DNA from: Eutreptiella sp. 'Long Island Sound 2002' | Taxonomy: Eukaryota; Euglenozoa; Euglenophyceae; Eutreptiales; Eutreptiaceae | Length of the DNA: 64,000 nucleotides | Assembly: GCA_964036045.1 (NCBI GenBank) | Contig: OZ038380.1 | Coordinates: forward strand, 63,224,591-63,288,590 | Reading direction: 5' to 3' | Shown: positions 1-10,289 of the stretch, piece after piece | Layout of the letters: the number at the start of each line of letters is the position of its first letter | Numbering within the stretch: the first letter of the stretch is position 1 | Position numbers and translations under genes: made by a program | The notes under the pieces: model-generated | What the model was told of the DNA's origin: nothing | The model's input: the letters and a program-made list of their open reading frames with translations, nothing else | Database searches by the model: none

Positions 1-796
1 TTTATACCTGATTCATTGAAGTCTTTTCGTTCATTTTCGAATTCTTGAATTTTTGAAGCTTCTATTAGTGTGGGTGGAATCTGTATGCTCCTCCTGCGCG
101 CCGCCATTTTATGCGTATGAATTTCTGGATTTAAAAAAAACCAGAGATGACTATAATTTCTATAAAAATGTGCTTCTGATGCACAATTGGAATCTGCTCA
201 GGTGTGTCGTTTCAGAAAAATTCTACGCCGTCATTCGAAGGATTTTGGTGTCGTTGCTTTGTTTTTGCGTGGATTCGTCCACATTTCTCCCATTCCTGCC
301 TCTGCAGATACCCACGCGCAGCCTCGCTGAGTAGGCCGTGTTCGGGCCGAAACGCAGGTGCCTGGAGAGACTGAGCAGAACCAAGACCCCACCAAGGGGC
401 AAATTTAATTTTCTTTCGACTCCCTTCGCCCTAAGACAGGTCACAGGTCGCCAGCAGGTTTACGAGAACCCATGCGAGTGTGTATAATGTGTCTTGCGTT
501 GGGTTTGTGTCGACGCTGCGTCTTGGAGGGAGGGATGCATATGCACATGTTTGGCATGCTCCCATACTAACCCAACCAAGCCACAGGAGCCCCGGCAGCG
601 CCATGAGCGCTGAGTCTTCTGTAGGATATGATACAATCAGAGCAGCAAAAGAGCGCCAGCCATGGTGAGCGCTCATTTTTCAGTGTGAGGGAAACTATAG
701 GTATTTTAAAGTAGATGTGGAAACCAAGGAAAGGCCAAGAAAAATTCCCTTTTTCCTAAAATGCGACAGTGGTGGCCACCACAGCACAAGGGGGGA
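1..796. other. Unassigned left flank, possibly 3' end of a gypsy-type element
   Basis: No convincing gene. The short open frames here have no recognisable motif. At 788-796 a purine run (AAGGGGGG) is followed by GAGTAAGAAAAAGT, the same arrangement as the polypurine tract and 3' LTR start of the complete gypsy element at 39501-39522. By inference the segment may be 3' untranslated sequence of a related LTR retrotransposon. Confidence 0.3.
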
Positions 797-1488
797 GTAA
801 GAAAAAGTGCTTTTCCATTGCTTTGAGGCATATTCTAGTTGTATTAGAGATGCACTGAGCATCCATGCATTTTTATCTTAGTATTGGTCCCACCAAAAGT
901 GGTGATAACACATTTTGACCTATGGAACCACACACCCAATCAGGATATGGAGTGGACCCCTTAATCCCCTTTCAATGTGAAGCTATTCATCTTTTCCTGA
1001 GTTGACTGAGCACTGACATACCTAAGGTAGAGCCTATGGATTTATCTATGTTTTTCCATGAATTCTTAGCTATCCTAGTGGTATGCACCCTAGGGGGCTG
1101 GGCACCTCTTTTTGAGAGGTCCTGGGTTCAATTCCTGGTCAGCCTAGCTAAGTAGGAAGATCCCATGTGACATGGCAGTGACCTCATCGCCACATACCAT
1201 GCCACCTCAGCACATATGGGACCCAAAACAAAGAGTGCACATCTCCTGAGATGGCACTATGAAGAGAGAGTGACCATGAGGCAGTTTTCTAACTCTTTTC
1301 CCAAAACATTTCAGCTATCTTTGTGAATATGCATTCATTTGTGACCTGAGTTGCAGTTTCTGTGAATATCATCTTTCACTGTTTACACTGCAGCCCTTCA
1401 TGCTTTGATCCTGATCTTCTCCTCTTTGCACACTTCTGGCTTGGGTTATCCTGGATTGACTCTATTTCTGCAAAACAAAGGTTTTCAT
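797..1488 (+). mobile_element. Putative LTR of a second gypsy-type family
   Basis: It begins with GAGTAAGAAAAAGT directly after a G-run, as the 3' LTR at 39509 does. It ends near TTTTCATCTTCC, comparable to the CATCTTTC end of the 709-bp gypsy LTR. The 3' part shares CTGCAGCCCTTC and a similar spacing with that LTR, and resembles the minus-strand copy at 49880-50165. The length (~690 bp) is close to 709 bp. Outside the shared ends and the CTGCAG region the similarity by eye is weak, so this may be a different family or a degenerate copy. Confidence 0.4.
1072..1146 (+). repeat. tRNA-like (Pol III box A/B) SINE-type segment
   Basis: A box-A-like TAGTGGTATGC at 1076-1086 and a box-B-like GGGTTCAATTCC at 1124-1135 have tRNA-like spacing. 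The T-arm can fold as a 5-bp stem with two wobbles around TTCAATT. I could not complete a convincing acceptor stem, so this is a tRNA-derived repeat head rather than a tRNA gene. It lies inside the putative LTR. Confidence 0.4.
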
Positions 1489-1577
1489 CTTCCAAAACAA
1501 GCAGCAGGAAACCCTACACCTACAGCAAGCAGCAGGAGAAGCAAAAACACAGTGCTGAAAACACTATAAACTTTTCT
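1489..1577 (+). mobile_element. Gypsy-type leader fragment cut by LINE A
   Basis: This CAGCAG-rich leader follows the putative LTR and matches, in reverse complement, the segment at 49921-50040 (shared CAGCAAGCAGCAGGAGA and CACTATAAA.CTTTCT). In the other copy the homology continues past this point, whereas here it stops where LINE sequence starts at 1578. This marks the 5' junction of LINE A. Confidence 0.45.
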
Positions 1578-4500
1578 GCGGAGGAGCTGCGGGGTGCGTC
1601 GCCCGGGTTCCGCCCGACCACACAGGGCCAGCTACAGGAGGAGCTGGAGAGGCAAGCAGCCGCCCTCGAGGAGGACACTCGCCAACTTCGCGCACTCCTG
1701 GCGGCAGACCACAAGTGCGCCATCAAGGACTTCTGGCGCCGCCACGCTCCCGACATCGCCCAGCGATGGAAAGCCGTGCCGGGAGCCATAGAGGTAGAGG
1801 CCCCGGGCCCGTCAGGCCTCTGGAACGTGCGGGTCCCCAACACCCAAACGCTCCTCACGGAGGCCCACGACGTGATGTTCGCAGTTCGCGCCTTCTGGCG
1901 AGAACTGTATGACAAACGCCCGGTGGACCTCCCAGGCTTCCAGGCAGTCCTCGGCCGCCATGTCCCCCGGATCCCTGACGGGGCCTGGACACAGGTCCAG
2001 CAATACTCCATGCAGGACCTGCAGTCCGCCCTGGACAAGGCCGATGGCAAGGCCCCAGGTCCCAACCACGTGGAGGCCCGTTTCATCAAGGCCCTCCCGG
2101 CACCCGTCCAGTGGCTCCTGGTCCACTCCCACCGGGCCATCCTCCGGGGCGCCCCGCCGCCGATGCACTGGAGGGACGCGCACATCTGGCCCAGCCCCAA
2201 GGTACCGGGCTCCGCCAGACTGGACAACTACAGGCCCATAGCCCTGGGCCAGCTGGACATGAAGCTGCTCACGGGCCCCCTCACCCAGCGCATCAGGGAA
2301 GTGCTCACACGGCACGGAGTGGTCAGCCACTGGCAGCAAGGGGCCATCCCTGGCTCCAACACAGGCCCCCCACTGTTCATGGCGCAGCGGCAGCTCAAGA
2401 GGGGAAGGCTACCTACGTTTTCTCCTTCGACGCCCACAAGGCCTTCGACACCGCCCCGCACGGCGCACTCCACCTCATCCTGCGCCACCTCCCCGTGCCG
2501 CCAGAGGTCATCGACCTCCTGTTCTTCCTCCACACGTGCGCCAGGCTGCGCATCGTCACCGCACACGGGCTAACGCAGCCCGTCCACATGCTGCGCGGCA
2601 TCCGGCAAGGCAACCCGGAGAGCCCCCTGCTGTACGCGCTCCTCCTGGAGCCCCTGGTCAGGGCGCAGGGGCACCGCCTGCGCCCGCCGGGAGGGGCCGA
2701 GCAAGGCCTCATCCAGGCCTACATCAACGACCTGCCGGTAGTGGCCCACACGCTGGAGCACTTTGTTGAGGGCGTGGACGCGTTGGCCGCGTACCTGGGG
2801 ATGATGAGCATGGAGCTCAAACCCCGCAAGTGCGCCATGGCCACCACGGAGGGGGTCCCGGTCCTGCAGCTGCGCCTCTGTCCCCACCTGGAAAACCCAT
2901 GGCACTGGGTACCAGCGGCGGACTCCGTCCCCTACCTGGGACTCCAGCTGCAGCCAGACGGGGAGTTCTCCCTGCAGCGCAAGCACCAGCTACGCCTGGC
3001 GGCGGTGCACCACTGGTGCCTCAACACCCTCGCGCCACCGAAAGTGGTGCAGGACATCATCCTGGCGATCCTCGGGGGGGTGACACAGTACGTCGCCCCT
3101 TTCATCGCCAAAGACTCCGACACTGCGCGCCACCTGGACCACATCACGGTCCAGAATGCGAAGGACAGGGCGCGGTATGCCTTCGACGCCTCGCGGGACA
3201 GCCTGCAGGATGACCGGACCCTGGGGCTCACATGGGTGCCGACGCGGAGCCAGCAGGCAGCGGTGGCCCTCGTGGATACACTCGTCCACCACCGCTCAAC
3301 CTCCGTGCGCGCCGAGGTCACCAAGATGTTCTGGGAAATAGCCGGCGCGCACAGAATATGTCTCGAGGTGCACTACCCCGTCCCGGAGTTTGCAACTCCA
3401 GCGGGGGGTGACTGGGTCCACCCCATACCCCGGGCCCTGGCTGCTCTGTGAGTGGGGCTGTACAACCCCATCGCGTGCCCCAGGGCAACCCACGTCCAAC
3501 TACAGTCCCCAGCGGGCAACATCGTCACGCTGCACACCGGCAAGCTACGACACCGCAACACGTGCCGCCTGACGATGCCGCACACAACGCCGTGGCATGG
3601 GCACCACGGGCGAAGCCACCCCTTCCCTGACAACGACAACCGTGGCCTACGGCAGTGCGGGAATGCTTCAACCAATGCGCCGATGAACACCTCCACTATT
3701 GCCGCCGCGAGCAGGAGCCCACCAACCATCCCGGGTGGCGCGACGCCTTGGTCCACCTCTTCCACACCACCGGCACACGGGACCCCCGCCTGAGACTCCT
3801 CCACCCCACGAGGGCTAAGCAGGACGCCCACCCCGGCCCACGGGTGAACCCGGACGGCCTGCACCTCCACGTTTGGGGGCTACCGCCGCCGGGGCGGCCT
3901 ATCCCCCCCCACGCGGGGGGCGGCGTACCACCCACCGGCAGCCCTCATGTACATCCTCCACGACGTACTCGCAGAAAGCGAGCACCGAGAGCCTAACGCA
4001 GATGTGGCGTGGCCTGAGCCCCTGCGCCCCCGGCCCCACGCGCCGACGTCGCTGTGGTTGGTGACCACGGACGACCAATGCGCCCGAGCGGCGGGGCAAG
4101 CGCAGCTGCAGACCGAGTGGGTGATAGTGCAGGTGGGAACAGGCCAGCCCAACCCCTGTGGAATCCCCCGTGGCACCGCCCTGCTGGTAGCTACGGGGGT
4201 GCCGCACGACCCACACATGGTACTGCACGCGCTGGAGGACCCGCCGGAGAACACGGGACACCTGGTGGTGCACGAGCGCGGAGGCCCGGCGTGGCTCAAG
4301 GAACATGTGACGGCACTTCGGTTCTGGGCAAGCACGATCGCCGGAGCGGAAATCCGGCTGCACGACCTCCCGGCGACCAGCCCCGGCGACACCTGGGCGC
4401 TGAGCGTGGACCAACTGACCCCCAGCCACCCCGACGTCCGGTGGCACTCCGCCGACCTCATCGCGGGGTGGCTCAGCCCCACCGGGTACTACTGGATCCC

Positions 4501-7004
4501 GGAGGCCTGGGGCCACACCTCTTCCGACGCGTCAGGGGGCGGACCCTGCAAACACGCCACCAGCGTTGCTCTCGCCACCGACCTCACCCGCACGTGGGCG
4601 GTGGCCATCTCGGGCACGGTGCCCGACGGGGAGGGGGTGGCCGCCTCTCTCCCCCTACAATACGGTGCCCACCGACCATGGGTCCACACGGTGGACGCCG
4701 AAGTCATTCTCCACCTCCTGCGACACGCAGATCGCGAGCTGACCACGGGGGGCGCCGCGGGCGCGGCGAAGGTGGTCAACCAGATGCCCCTACGGTGGCT
4801 CCGGGACGGCCTGTGCGCGCGAGGGCGACAGGCTGGGCACCCGTTCTGGTACGTCCCAGCCACCTCGCAACAAAGTGACGCCCTACTGCACAAGGCGGAC
4901 TGGGCGGCGTCCCAGGACACCGTCCTGCAGAACACGCCCCCGGACCCTGGCCACGCCCAACTCATTGTCGCCAGCCGTGACGGCCACCTCGATCTACGGC
5001 CCCCCACGATGCGGGCGCTCGGCGAGGTCGCGCAGCGGGAGCAGACAGACCATGCGCTGACGCACCGGGGACACACCCCTTTGGGCGCGGCCCACGCCAC
5101 AGCCTATGTCCACGCCCGGGACCTCACCGCGACGGCCACCAACTGCCGGGCGCTGCGGGCCAGAGACGGACACACGCCGGTGCAGCGCAGGCTCCGCGTC
5201 CGTAAGGAGCGGCTCTCCGGCGTCGCTGTCATCCCACAACCGTGCCTCCTATGCGGCGGCCCGGAGGAGACCCCGGTGCACATGCACATAGGGTGCACCG
5301 ACTCACGCCTCCTCTGGCCCCACTACTGCCAGGAGGTACACGAGGCGGCCCGCCGCCTCCCACCTGGGGACAAAGCCCTGTGGGTGGCCTCGTGGCGCTC
5401 CGCAGGCGCCACATGGACGGAAGTCTTCTGCTCCGGACTGGTGCCCGAGGACGCGGAGTCGCAGCTCCGCGCCATAGCCCGCTACGACCCGCCGGGAGGG
5501 ACCTCTGTGGACGATCTCCTCCACCACATGCTCCGGCTGGGGGACTTCGCATGGGAGCTTCGCAACCACCGGCTGGAGCAACTCCTCCGCGAGCCCCTAA
5601 GCGCGGCGGCCCGGGCGCACCGATGGCTTACCGCGGCGGAGGGCGACCACCCCCCCCCTCCCCCGCGCCCTGACAAGGACTTCGTAGCCTCCCTCCGTGT
5701 CGTGAATGACACTCTGGAGTGCCCGCCACAAGAGGGCCCCAACCCGTCCCGGGACCTGCCGGGGGGGTTCTCGAAGCACCTACAAGAAGCCCTCTTGCCA
5801 CCGTGGATCATCGGGCGCGGCTCCATGACCGCGTGGGAGGCACGCATAGTGGGTGAGGAGTGGGCGCGCGAGTGGAGCCGGTGGTGCGCCGCCACGCGCG
5901 CCCCGGAGACCCCTGCGCAACGAAACGCCGCCATCCCGCTCGAGGGATGGGGGCCGGACACCCGGCTGAGACCCACCATGATCCGCGAGGCGGGACCTGA
6001 CCACCCGTGGGACGCGGCGACGGGGGAATGGCTGCAAGCGGCCCCGGGGCCACAAACAGGATGGACTGGGGACGTGTCCTCACTCGTCAGGACGCCCGTC
6101 CCCCCCCCGCATTGTCCTTCACGCCGCCAACGCACTCCGGCTACGGGGATACGCAAATGGGGACACGCCACGTCCACCGTCCGGTGGCAGCCCCCAGAGG
6201 ACGGGGCCGCCCAGCTCGCCGTGGCGCACTTCAAAGCTGGGGGGCCGGTATACGACGACGCCCTGTCCCGGCTGGGCGCCACCCAGGGGCCCTTGCTCCT
6301 TATGTTCCCCACCGACATTGCAGCCGCGCTGCGCCAGGAGCTGGACGGCTGCGAAAGGGCTGCGAGTGGGATGGGAGGCAGTAGCGGAGGGCACCCTACT
6401 GGCCGTCCTCCACCGGGACCCCGCAAACGGGTGCCAATGGGATACGCTGGCGCCCCACCTCATCGGGCGCCACGTGTACATGGCAACCCCCGCCCAGGGG
6501 CACCCCCGCCCGGAGTGAGACGACCTCATTGCCGCCTTCCATGACCACGGGATTCTCCGCGACGACACGTGGCGGGAGGTCCAGCGGAAGACGCTCGGCA
6601 TGGACTACCAGCGCTGCGTCCGCGCCTGCTTGCTGGAGATCCGGGAACCCCTCCGACAGAGGTGGGACGACCTCTGGCTCCGCCATCTCGACCCCTGGTC
6701 GCCGCCCTCCCGCCTCCCACACACCTGCCGGCTCTGTGGGGAATGTGACACGGTGTCCTCCGCAGCGTCGACAGGCGCCAACAGGTGCGCGCGGTGCGTC
6801 CAGGTGGCCGCGTGCCCCTGGCCCGAACCTCCCGCAGGCCCGCGCAGGCGCACGGAGGAGGAGGCCCTGCACCGGTGCATCGAGGGGGCACACGCCCCCT
6901 CACACGAACGCGCGGGCCCCGCGTGCGCTGCCCTTCTGTGGATCCACGTGCACCTGCGGGACCCCACATCCGTTGCGCACCTGTCGCACGTGTTCGCGCC
7001 CTGA
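1578..7004 (+). pseudogene. LINE A ORF2 remnant: RT, RNase H, CCHC, C-terminal extension
   Basis: Non-LTR retrotransposon polyprotein lacking its N-terminal endonuclease. RT motif A (FDAHKAFD) lies near 2424-2460 and motif B (GIRQGNPESPLL) near 2596-2640. Motif C reads YIND at 2720-2731, so the first catalytic Asp of YxDD is Asn. RNase H follows: an SDAS motif near 4525, DAE near 4695 and a VPATSQQSDALLHKAD block near 4850-4900. A CCHC knuckle of the LINE C-terminal type (CLLCGG...HMHIGC) spans 5242-5297. The frame then runs about 570 codons further to a second Cys cluster (CRLCGEC...CARC) near 6725-6800 and stops at 7004. It is broken by a frameshift near 2405, a TGA at 3449, and frameshifts near 3650, 3880 and 6400-6600. 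It cannot be functional as it stands. Confidence 0.85.
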
Positions 7005-7043
7005 CCCCCACCCGCCGCCGCCCTTTGCAGAGCCCGCAGTACC

Positions 7044-8270
7044 ATGCCACGCCGACGGGAGGATGGGCCGGGACACGCCAGGGCCCGCCGCAAAGCGAAG
7101 AAGGCGACCGTCCGGGGCCTAGTGGCGGACGCGGTGGCGGAGGCGCACGCGGCGCACGCTGCCGCACGGCGTGACCTGACAGGCAGTGCGAGGGCTTTCC
7201 TCAACGAGACCGCCCTCCCGGCCGTCCGCGCCCTGAACGGAGCAGGGGCCCCTACGCTGCTCCTGGCGATGCACCGGATCGTGAACGCCATCCAGCCGGG
7301 GCTCATCAGCCCGGAGGTGGCCCTCTACGGGCACTGGATGGAGTGGCACGAGTCCAACTTGTCGGGCCGGCCCCTGTCCATGGGGGAAACCCTGCGGCTG
7401 ACGGGAGCGGGGTCTGCCATGTCCCTCCGCAGCAGCGCCCCAGCCCTGCTGCACGCCCTCAGGACGCGCTACCCCGGGGACGTGGCCCCCTACCTGAACC
7501 AGGCGCGGGCCACATACCCGGGGGGAGTGTCCGAGCTGGATGCGGCGCTCCACCTTCTACACCCACCGGACCAGGAGCTGGAGGTGGGCGAAATCACCGT
7601 GTTCGTGGAAGGCGCGGACGAGGTGCCCGCCCGTTCCCGGCCGACCAACCCGGTGTACGACGGCACCAGGCCGACCCCCCCGTACGCCATCGTATGCGAG
7701 GCGTTCCCCAGGGAGCCCACCTGGTGCCCCGCCCTCCCGCCGGCGACGCACGCGCCCCGCGGCTGGGCTAATCCAGACCTGCCCCCCCCCCTCTCCAGAA
7801 CCAGGGGTGCCCACCACAGGGGGCAGGTCCTCTGGCAAGAGTGCCCTGGCACCCCCTTGCTCCTCCTCGTCGTCGCGACCCGCGGGGACCCGGAACAGGT
7901 CCTGGGGATCACCCCCACCAACCTCTATGGGGCACTACCCGTACCCCGCCCCCCCCTCCCGGCGCCCGCGGCGCGGGACGGGGTACACACCTTCCTGCGA
8001 ACACAGGAGGTCACCGCCGTTACGGGGGTCCACCTAGTGCGGCTCCCCCCGGCACCACCCGACGACCCCCGGGGGCCCAGGGCCCTGAGCCCCGCCCCAG
8101 ACTGGGAGCTGTGGCGCGACGCGTGGGCCGCGTGGCTTCCCCGCCTCCCCTCCCAATGCCGATGGATGGCCGCCGGCCCCCGCCCGTACAGGGCTGACGC
8201 CACAGCCGGCCCCCAACCCCCTCCCCCCCTCCCACCCGCAGAGCACCGCACGGCACTGCCGACGGCATGA
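7044..8270 (+). CDS. LINE A ORF3, unrecognised protein (408 aa)
   Basis: Open for 408 codons from an ATG 39 nt after the ORF2 stop. It is conserved in sequence and frame with LINE B ORF3 (54884-56098), which argues that it is a real gene of the element. The N-terminus is strongly basic (MPRRRED...RARRKAKK), followed by an Ala-rich, probably helical region and a Pro-rich C-terminal third ending PPPPLPPAEH. I recognise no RT, nuclease, protease or zinc-finger motif. A nucleic-acid-binding role is possible from the basic start, but that is inference. Its position downstream of the RT gene is unusual for a LINE accessory ORF. Confidence 0.65.
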   Translation: MPRRREDGPGHARARRKAKKATVRGLVADAVAEAHAAHAAARRDLTGSARAFLNETALPAVRALNGAGAPTLLLAMHRIVNAIQPGLISPEVALYGHWMEWHESNLSGRPLSMGETLRLTGAGSAMSLRSSAPALLHALRTRYPGDVAPYLNQARATYPGGVSELDAALHLLHPPDQELEVGEITVFVEGADEVPARSRPTNPVYDGTRPTPPYAIVCEAFPREPTWCPALPPATHAPRGWANPDLPPPLSRTRGAHHRGQVLWQECPGTPLLLLVVATRGDPEQVLGITPTNLYGALPVPRPPLPAPAARDGVHTFLRTQEVTAVTGVHLVRLPPAPPDDPRGPRALSPAPDWELWRDAWAAWLPRLPSQCRWMAAGPRPYRADATAGPQPPPPLPPAEHRTALPTA

Positions 8271-8275
8271 CACTG

Positions 8276-9106
8276 ATGCACCGGGAGGTAGTGGGAAGGG
8301 CGCACCTGCGACCACGCATGCCTACCAGGATAACAGTGATGGCAGACTCCAATGGCCTCCCCCAGCGGGACGACCGCCACCACCGCCGGTCCCGCTCCCG
8401 CTCCCCCATCTCCCCGGAGTGGACGGGGGAGACCCCCGCGGAGCGCGAGGAGCGGAGGCTGGCGGAGGCGGCGGTGCTGGTCGAGCCGCCGGCTGGGCAG
8501 CCCCGGGAGGCCTCCACCAACACCCGGCCGTCGACCCAGGAGCCTGAGCCAGCCGAGGTGACCGCCCCCGCCACTCAAGCAGCAAGCCCTGCCGCCCCGC
8601 CCCGGGAGGGGGCCCCAGACGCGCTGGAAGCAGAGACCGCAGCCCCAGCGAGCCACACCGCGGCCCCGACCGCGGCCCCCGGCACGCCGCCGACATGGGG
8701 GGTAGCCCCGGCGCAGGAACCGGGCGCATCGCCGAGGGCTGCTGCAGCCGCAGAGGGCGGCGGGGAAGGCGTGCGAGGAATTGCGACCGCCGCCCTGGCG
8801 AGCCGCGCCACCGCCTCGGCCGGCCACGCCGCGGCCCCGAGCACGTCACGAAAGCGGGGAAAGGACCCCGCACGGGCCACAGGCGCCTCGCCGGCGGCCG
8901 CCGCAGCAGCAGCAGTGGGCAGGGAGGGCGCGAAGTACCGCGCCCATGCCAACCCCACCTACACCCACACCAGCCCCCCCAAGCCGTTCCCCCCCAAGCC
9001 CTTCCACCGGGGTGAACGCGGCACGCCCGCCCCCCGGCGCCCGAGCGCTCGCCGCCGGGCGTCACGCTGCCGCAGCTGCAAAGGGAGCGGGACGCCTGGC
9101 GCGTGA
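8276..9106 (+). CDS. LINE A ORF4, RS-motif and Ala/Pro-rich protein
   Basis: The start is placed at the ATG of TGATG (8276), because the same site is the ORF4 start in LINE B. An in-frame ATG at 8267 would also work here. Near residues 25-40 there is a short Arg-Ser stretch (HHRRSRSRSP), then an acidic helix-like segment (TPAEREERRLAEAAVL). A long low-complexity Ala/Pro/Thr region follows, and the C-terminus is basic with PKPFPPKPF repeats. No enzymatic motif is visible. RS stretches are common in RNA-binding or RNP-associated proteins, so an RNP role for the element is plausible but unproven. Composition is so GC-rich that other frames are also open; conservation with LINE B picks this one. 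Confidence 0.5.
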   Translation: MHREVVGRAHLRPRMPTRITVMADSNGLPQRDDRHHRRSRSRSPISPEWTGETPAEREERRLAEAAVLVEPPAGQPREASTNTRPSTQEPEPAEVTAPATQAASPAAPPREGAPDALEAETAAPASHTAAPTAAPGTPPTWGVAPAQEPGASPRAAAAAEGGGEGVRGIATAALASRATASAGHAAAPSTSRKRGKDPARATGASPAAAAAAAVGREGAKYRAHANPTYTHTSPPKPFPPKPFHRGERGTPAPRRPSARRRASRCRSCKGSGTPGA

Positions 9107-9581
9107 TCCAGAAAGGAGGGGACAGCGCGCAGGCAGAGCTGCGTGCCAGCCACGGAAGCGCGGAGCGGGGGACAGGAGGCGACAGGAGAAGTGCCCAGGA
9201 GCACGCGCAAGGAGCGGGCCAGGGCACGCGCGGCAGGGAGCAAGGGCGCAGCAGCGGAGGGGGACAGAGCGCGGGCAGCGGACGGCGCGACTCAGAGCAG
9301 GGGCCGGGAAGGGGCCAGGGCACGGGAAGGGCGCGCAGGGGCGCGGGCAGGGCGCCCAGGAGCAGGGAGCGGAGCGAGGAACGGTGGGCGAGCGGGCAGG
9401 CCAGGGCGTTGGTGACAGGGGGCAGGACCCACGGCACGGGCAGGGGGCCGAAAGGGGGCCAAAGGGCAGGGGCAAGGGCGCCACGGGCCCCAAGGGACAG
9501 GCGGGACGGGGCATGGGAGCCCGGGGGGGAGGGCGGGTCGAAAGGAGGGCAGCGCGGGGCGGGGTGCCCCCGCAGCCGGAC
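9107..9581 (+). repeat. G/A-rich low-complexity stretch between ORF4 and ORF5
   Basis: Degenerate short repeats of the GGGCCAGGGCACGGG kind make several frames open and encode Gly/Gln/Arg-rich, collagen-like peptide. LINE B has the matching stretch (53620-54020). It may be the N-terminal part of ORF5 or a spacer; the sequence does not decide. Confidence 0.4.
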
Positions 9582-10289
9582 ATGCAGCCCATAAGATGCA
9601 TCCCCCCCGGCATCCAACAGATGCCCGCGCACCACACCCACCACCACCACCACCACCAGCACCACCTCTACAACATCGACCCCGACGCTGGCGAGCTCAT
9701 CCCACCCCAACCCCCACAACCCCGGCACCAGCCAGCCCCCCCCGCGCCGAGAGCGGAGCCGGCGCGGATGGCCTCGGCGGGGGGGGGGGGGGCGGGGGGC
9801 GGCACCGGCGCCGCAGGCACAGCGACAGCAGGCGGAGCCGGCGCGAGGGGCAGAGGGGGCCCGGCCCTGGGACCGGGACTGGACACAGTCCCGGACCCCC
9901 ACGGGGATGAGGCCCTCCCCCTGGTGGGGGAGGTGTACGGCTGGTTGAGCTGGGCCAACCAGGGGACCACCAGGGGGTTGAGGAACCGGCCCTTCGATGC
10001 CGTGCTCCTCCGGAGGGACGGAGGAAACCGGGAGGTACCCCAAGGGGGTTGGGGAGCCCCAGAGGACGACGAGAGGGTCCTCAGGTCAGTGATCCGGGCG
10101 GCGTGGCCCGACAGGGGGCCGACGTGGCCGGCCTTCCTGGAAGGGGGAGCGGTACTCCGCATCACGGACGCGGACGCCAACAACTGGCTCCTGCGGGCCT
10201 TGCGCAGCGCCCTCGCCTACTGGCGCTACCGCCGGCGCAACCCGCCGCCGCCACAGCCCCAGCCCCCACACAAGCGGCGGCGCAGGTGA
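9582..10289 (+). CDS. LINE A ORF5, His-rich N-terminus and basic C-terminal tail (235 aa)
   Basis: ATG at 9582 opens a frame that soon contains a poly-His run (HTHHHHHHQHH) and then a Gly/Ala-rich linker. A compact block follows (VGEVYGWL...RNRPFDAVLLRRDGG...WPAFLEGGAVLRITDADANNW...YWRYRRR), and the protein ends in KRRRR. That block is almost identical in LINE B (52909-53427) in the same frame, the best evidence of past coding constraint. The family is unknown to me. The basic tail suggests nucleic-acid binding or nuclear targeting, by inference. The frame is open upstream of 9582, so the true start could be earlier. Confidence 0.55.
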   Translation: MQPIRCIPPGIQQMPAHHTHHHHHHQHHLYNIDPDAGELIPPQPPQPRHQPAPPAPRAEPARMASAGGGGAGGGTGAAGTATAGGAGARGRGGPALGPGLDTVPDPHGDEALPLVGEVYGWLSWANQGTTRGLRNRPFDAVLLRRDGGNREVPQGGWGAPEDDERVLRSVIRAAWPDRGPTWPAFLEGGAVLRITDADANNWLLRALRSALAYWRYRRRNPPPPQPQPPHKRRRR

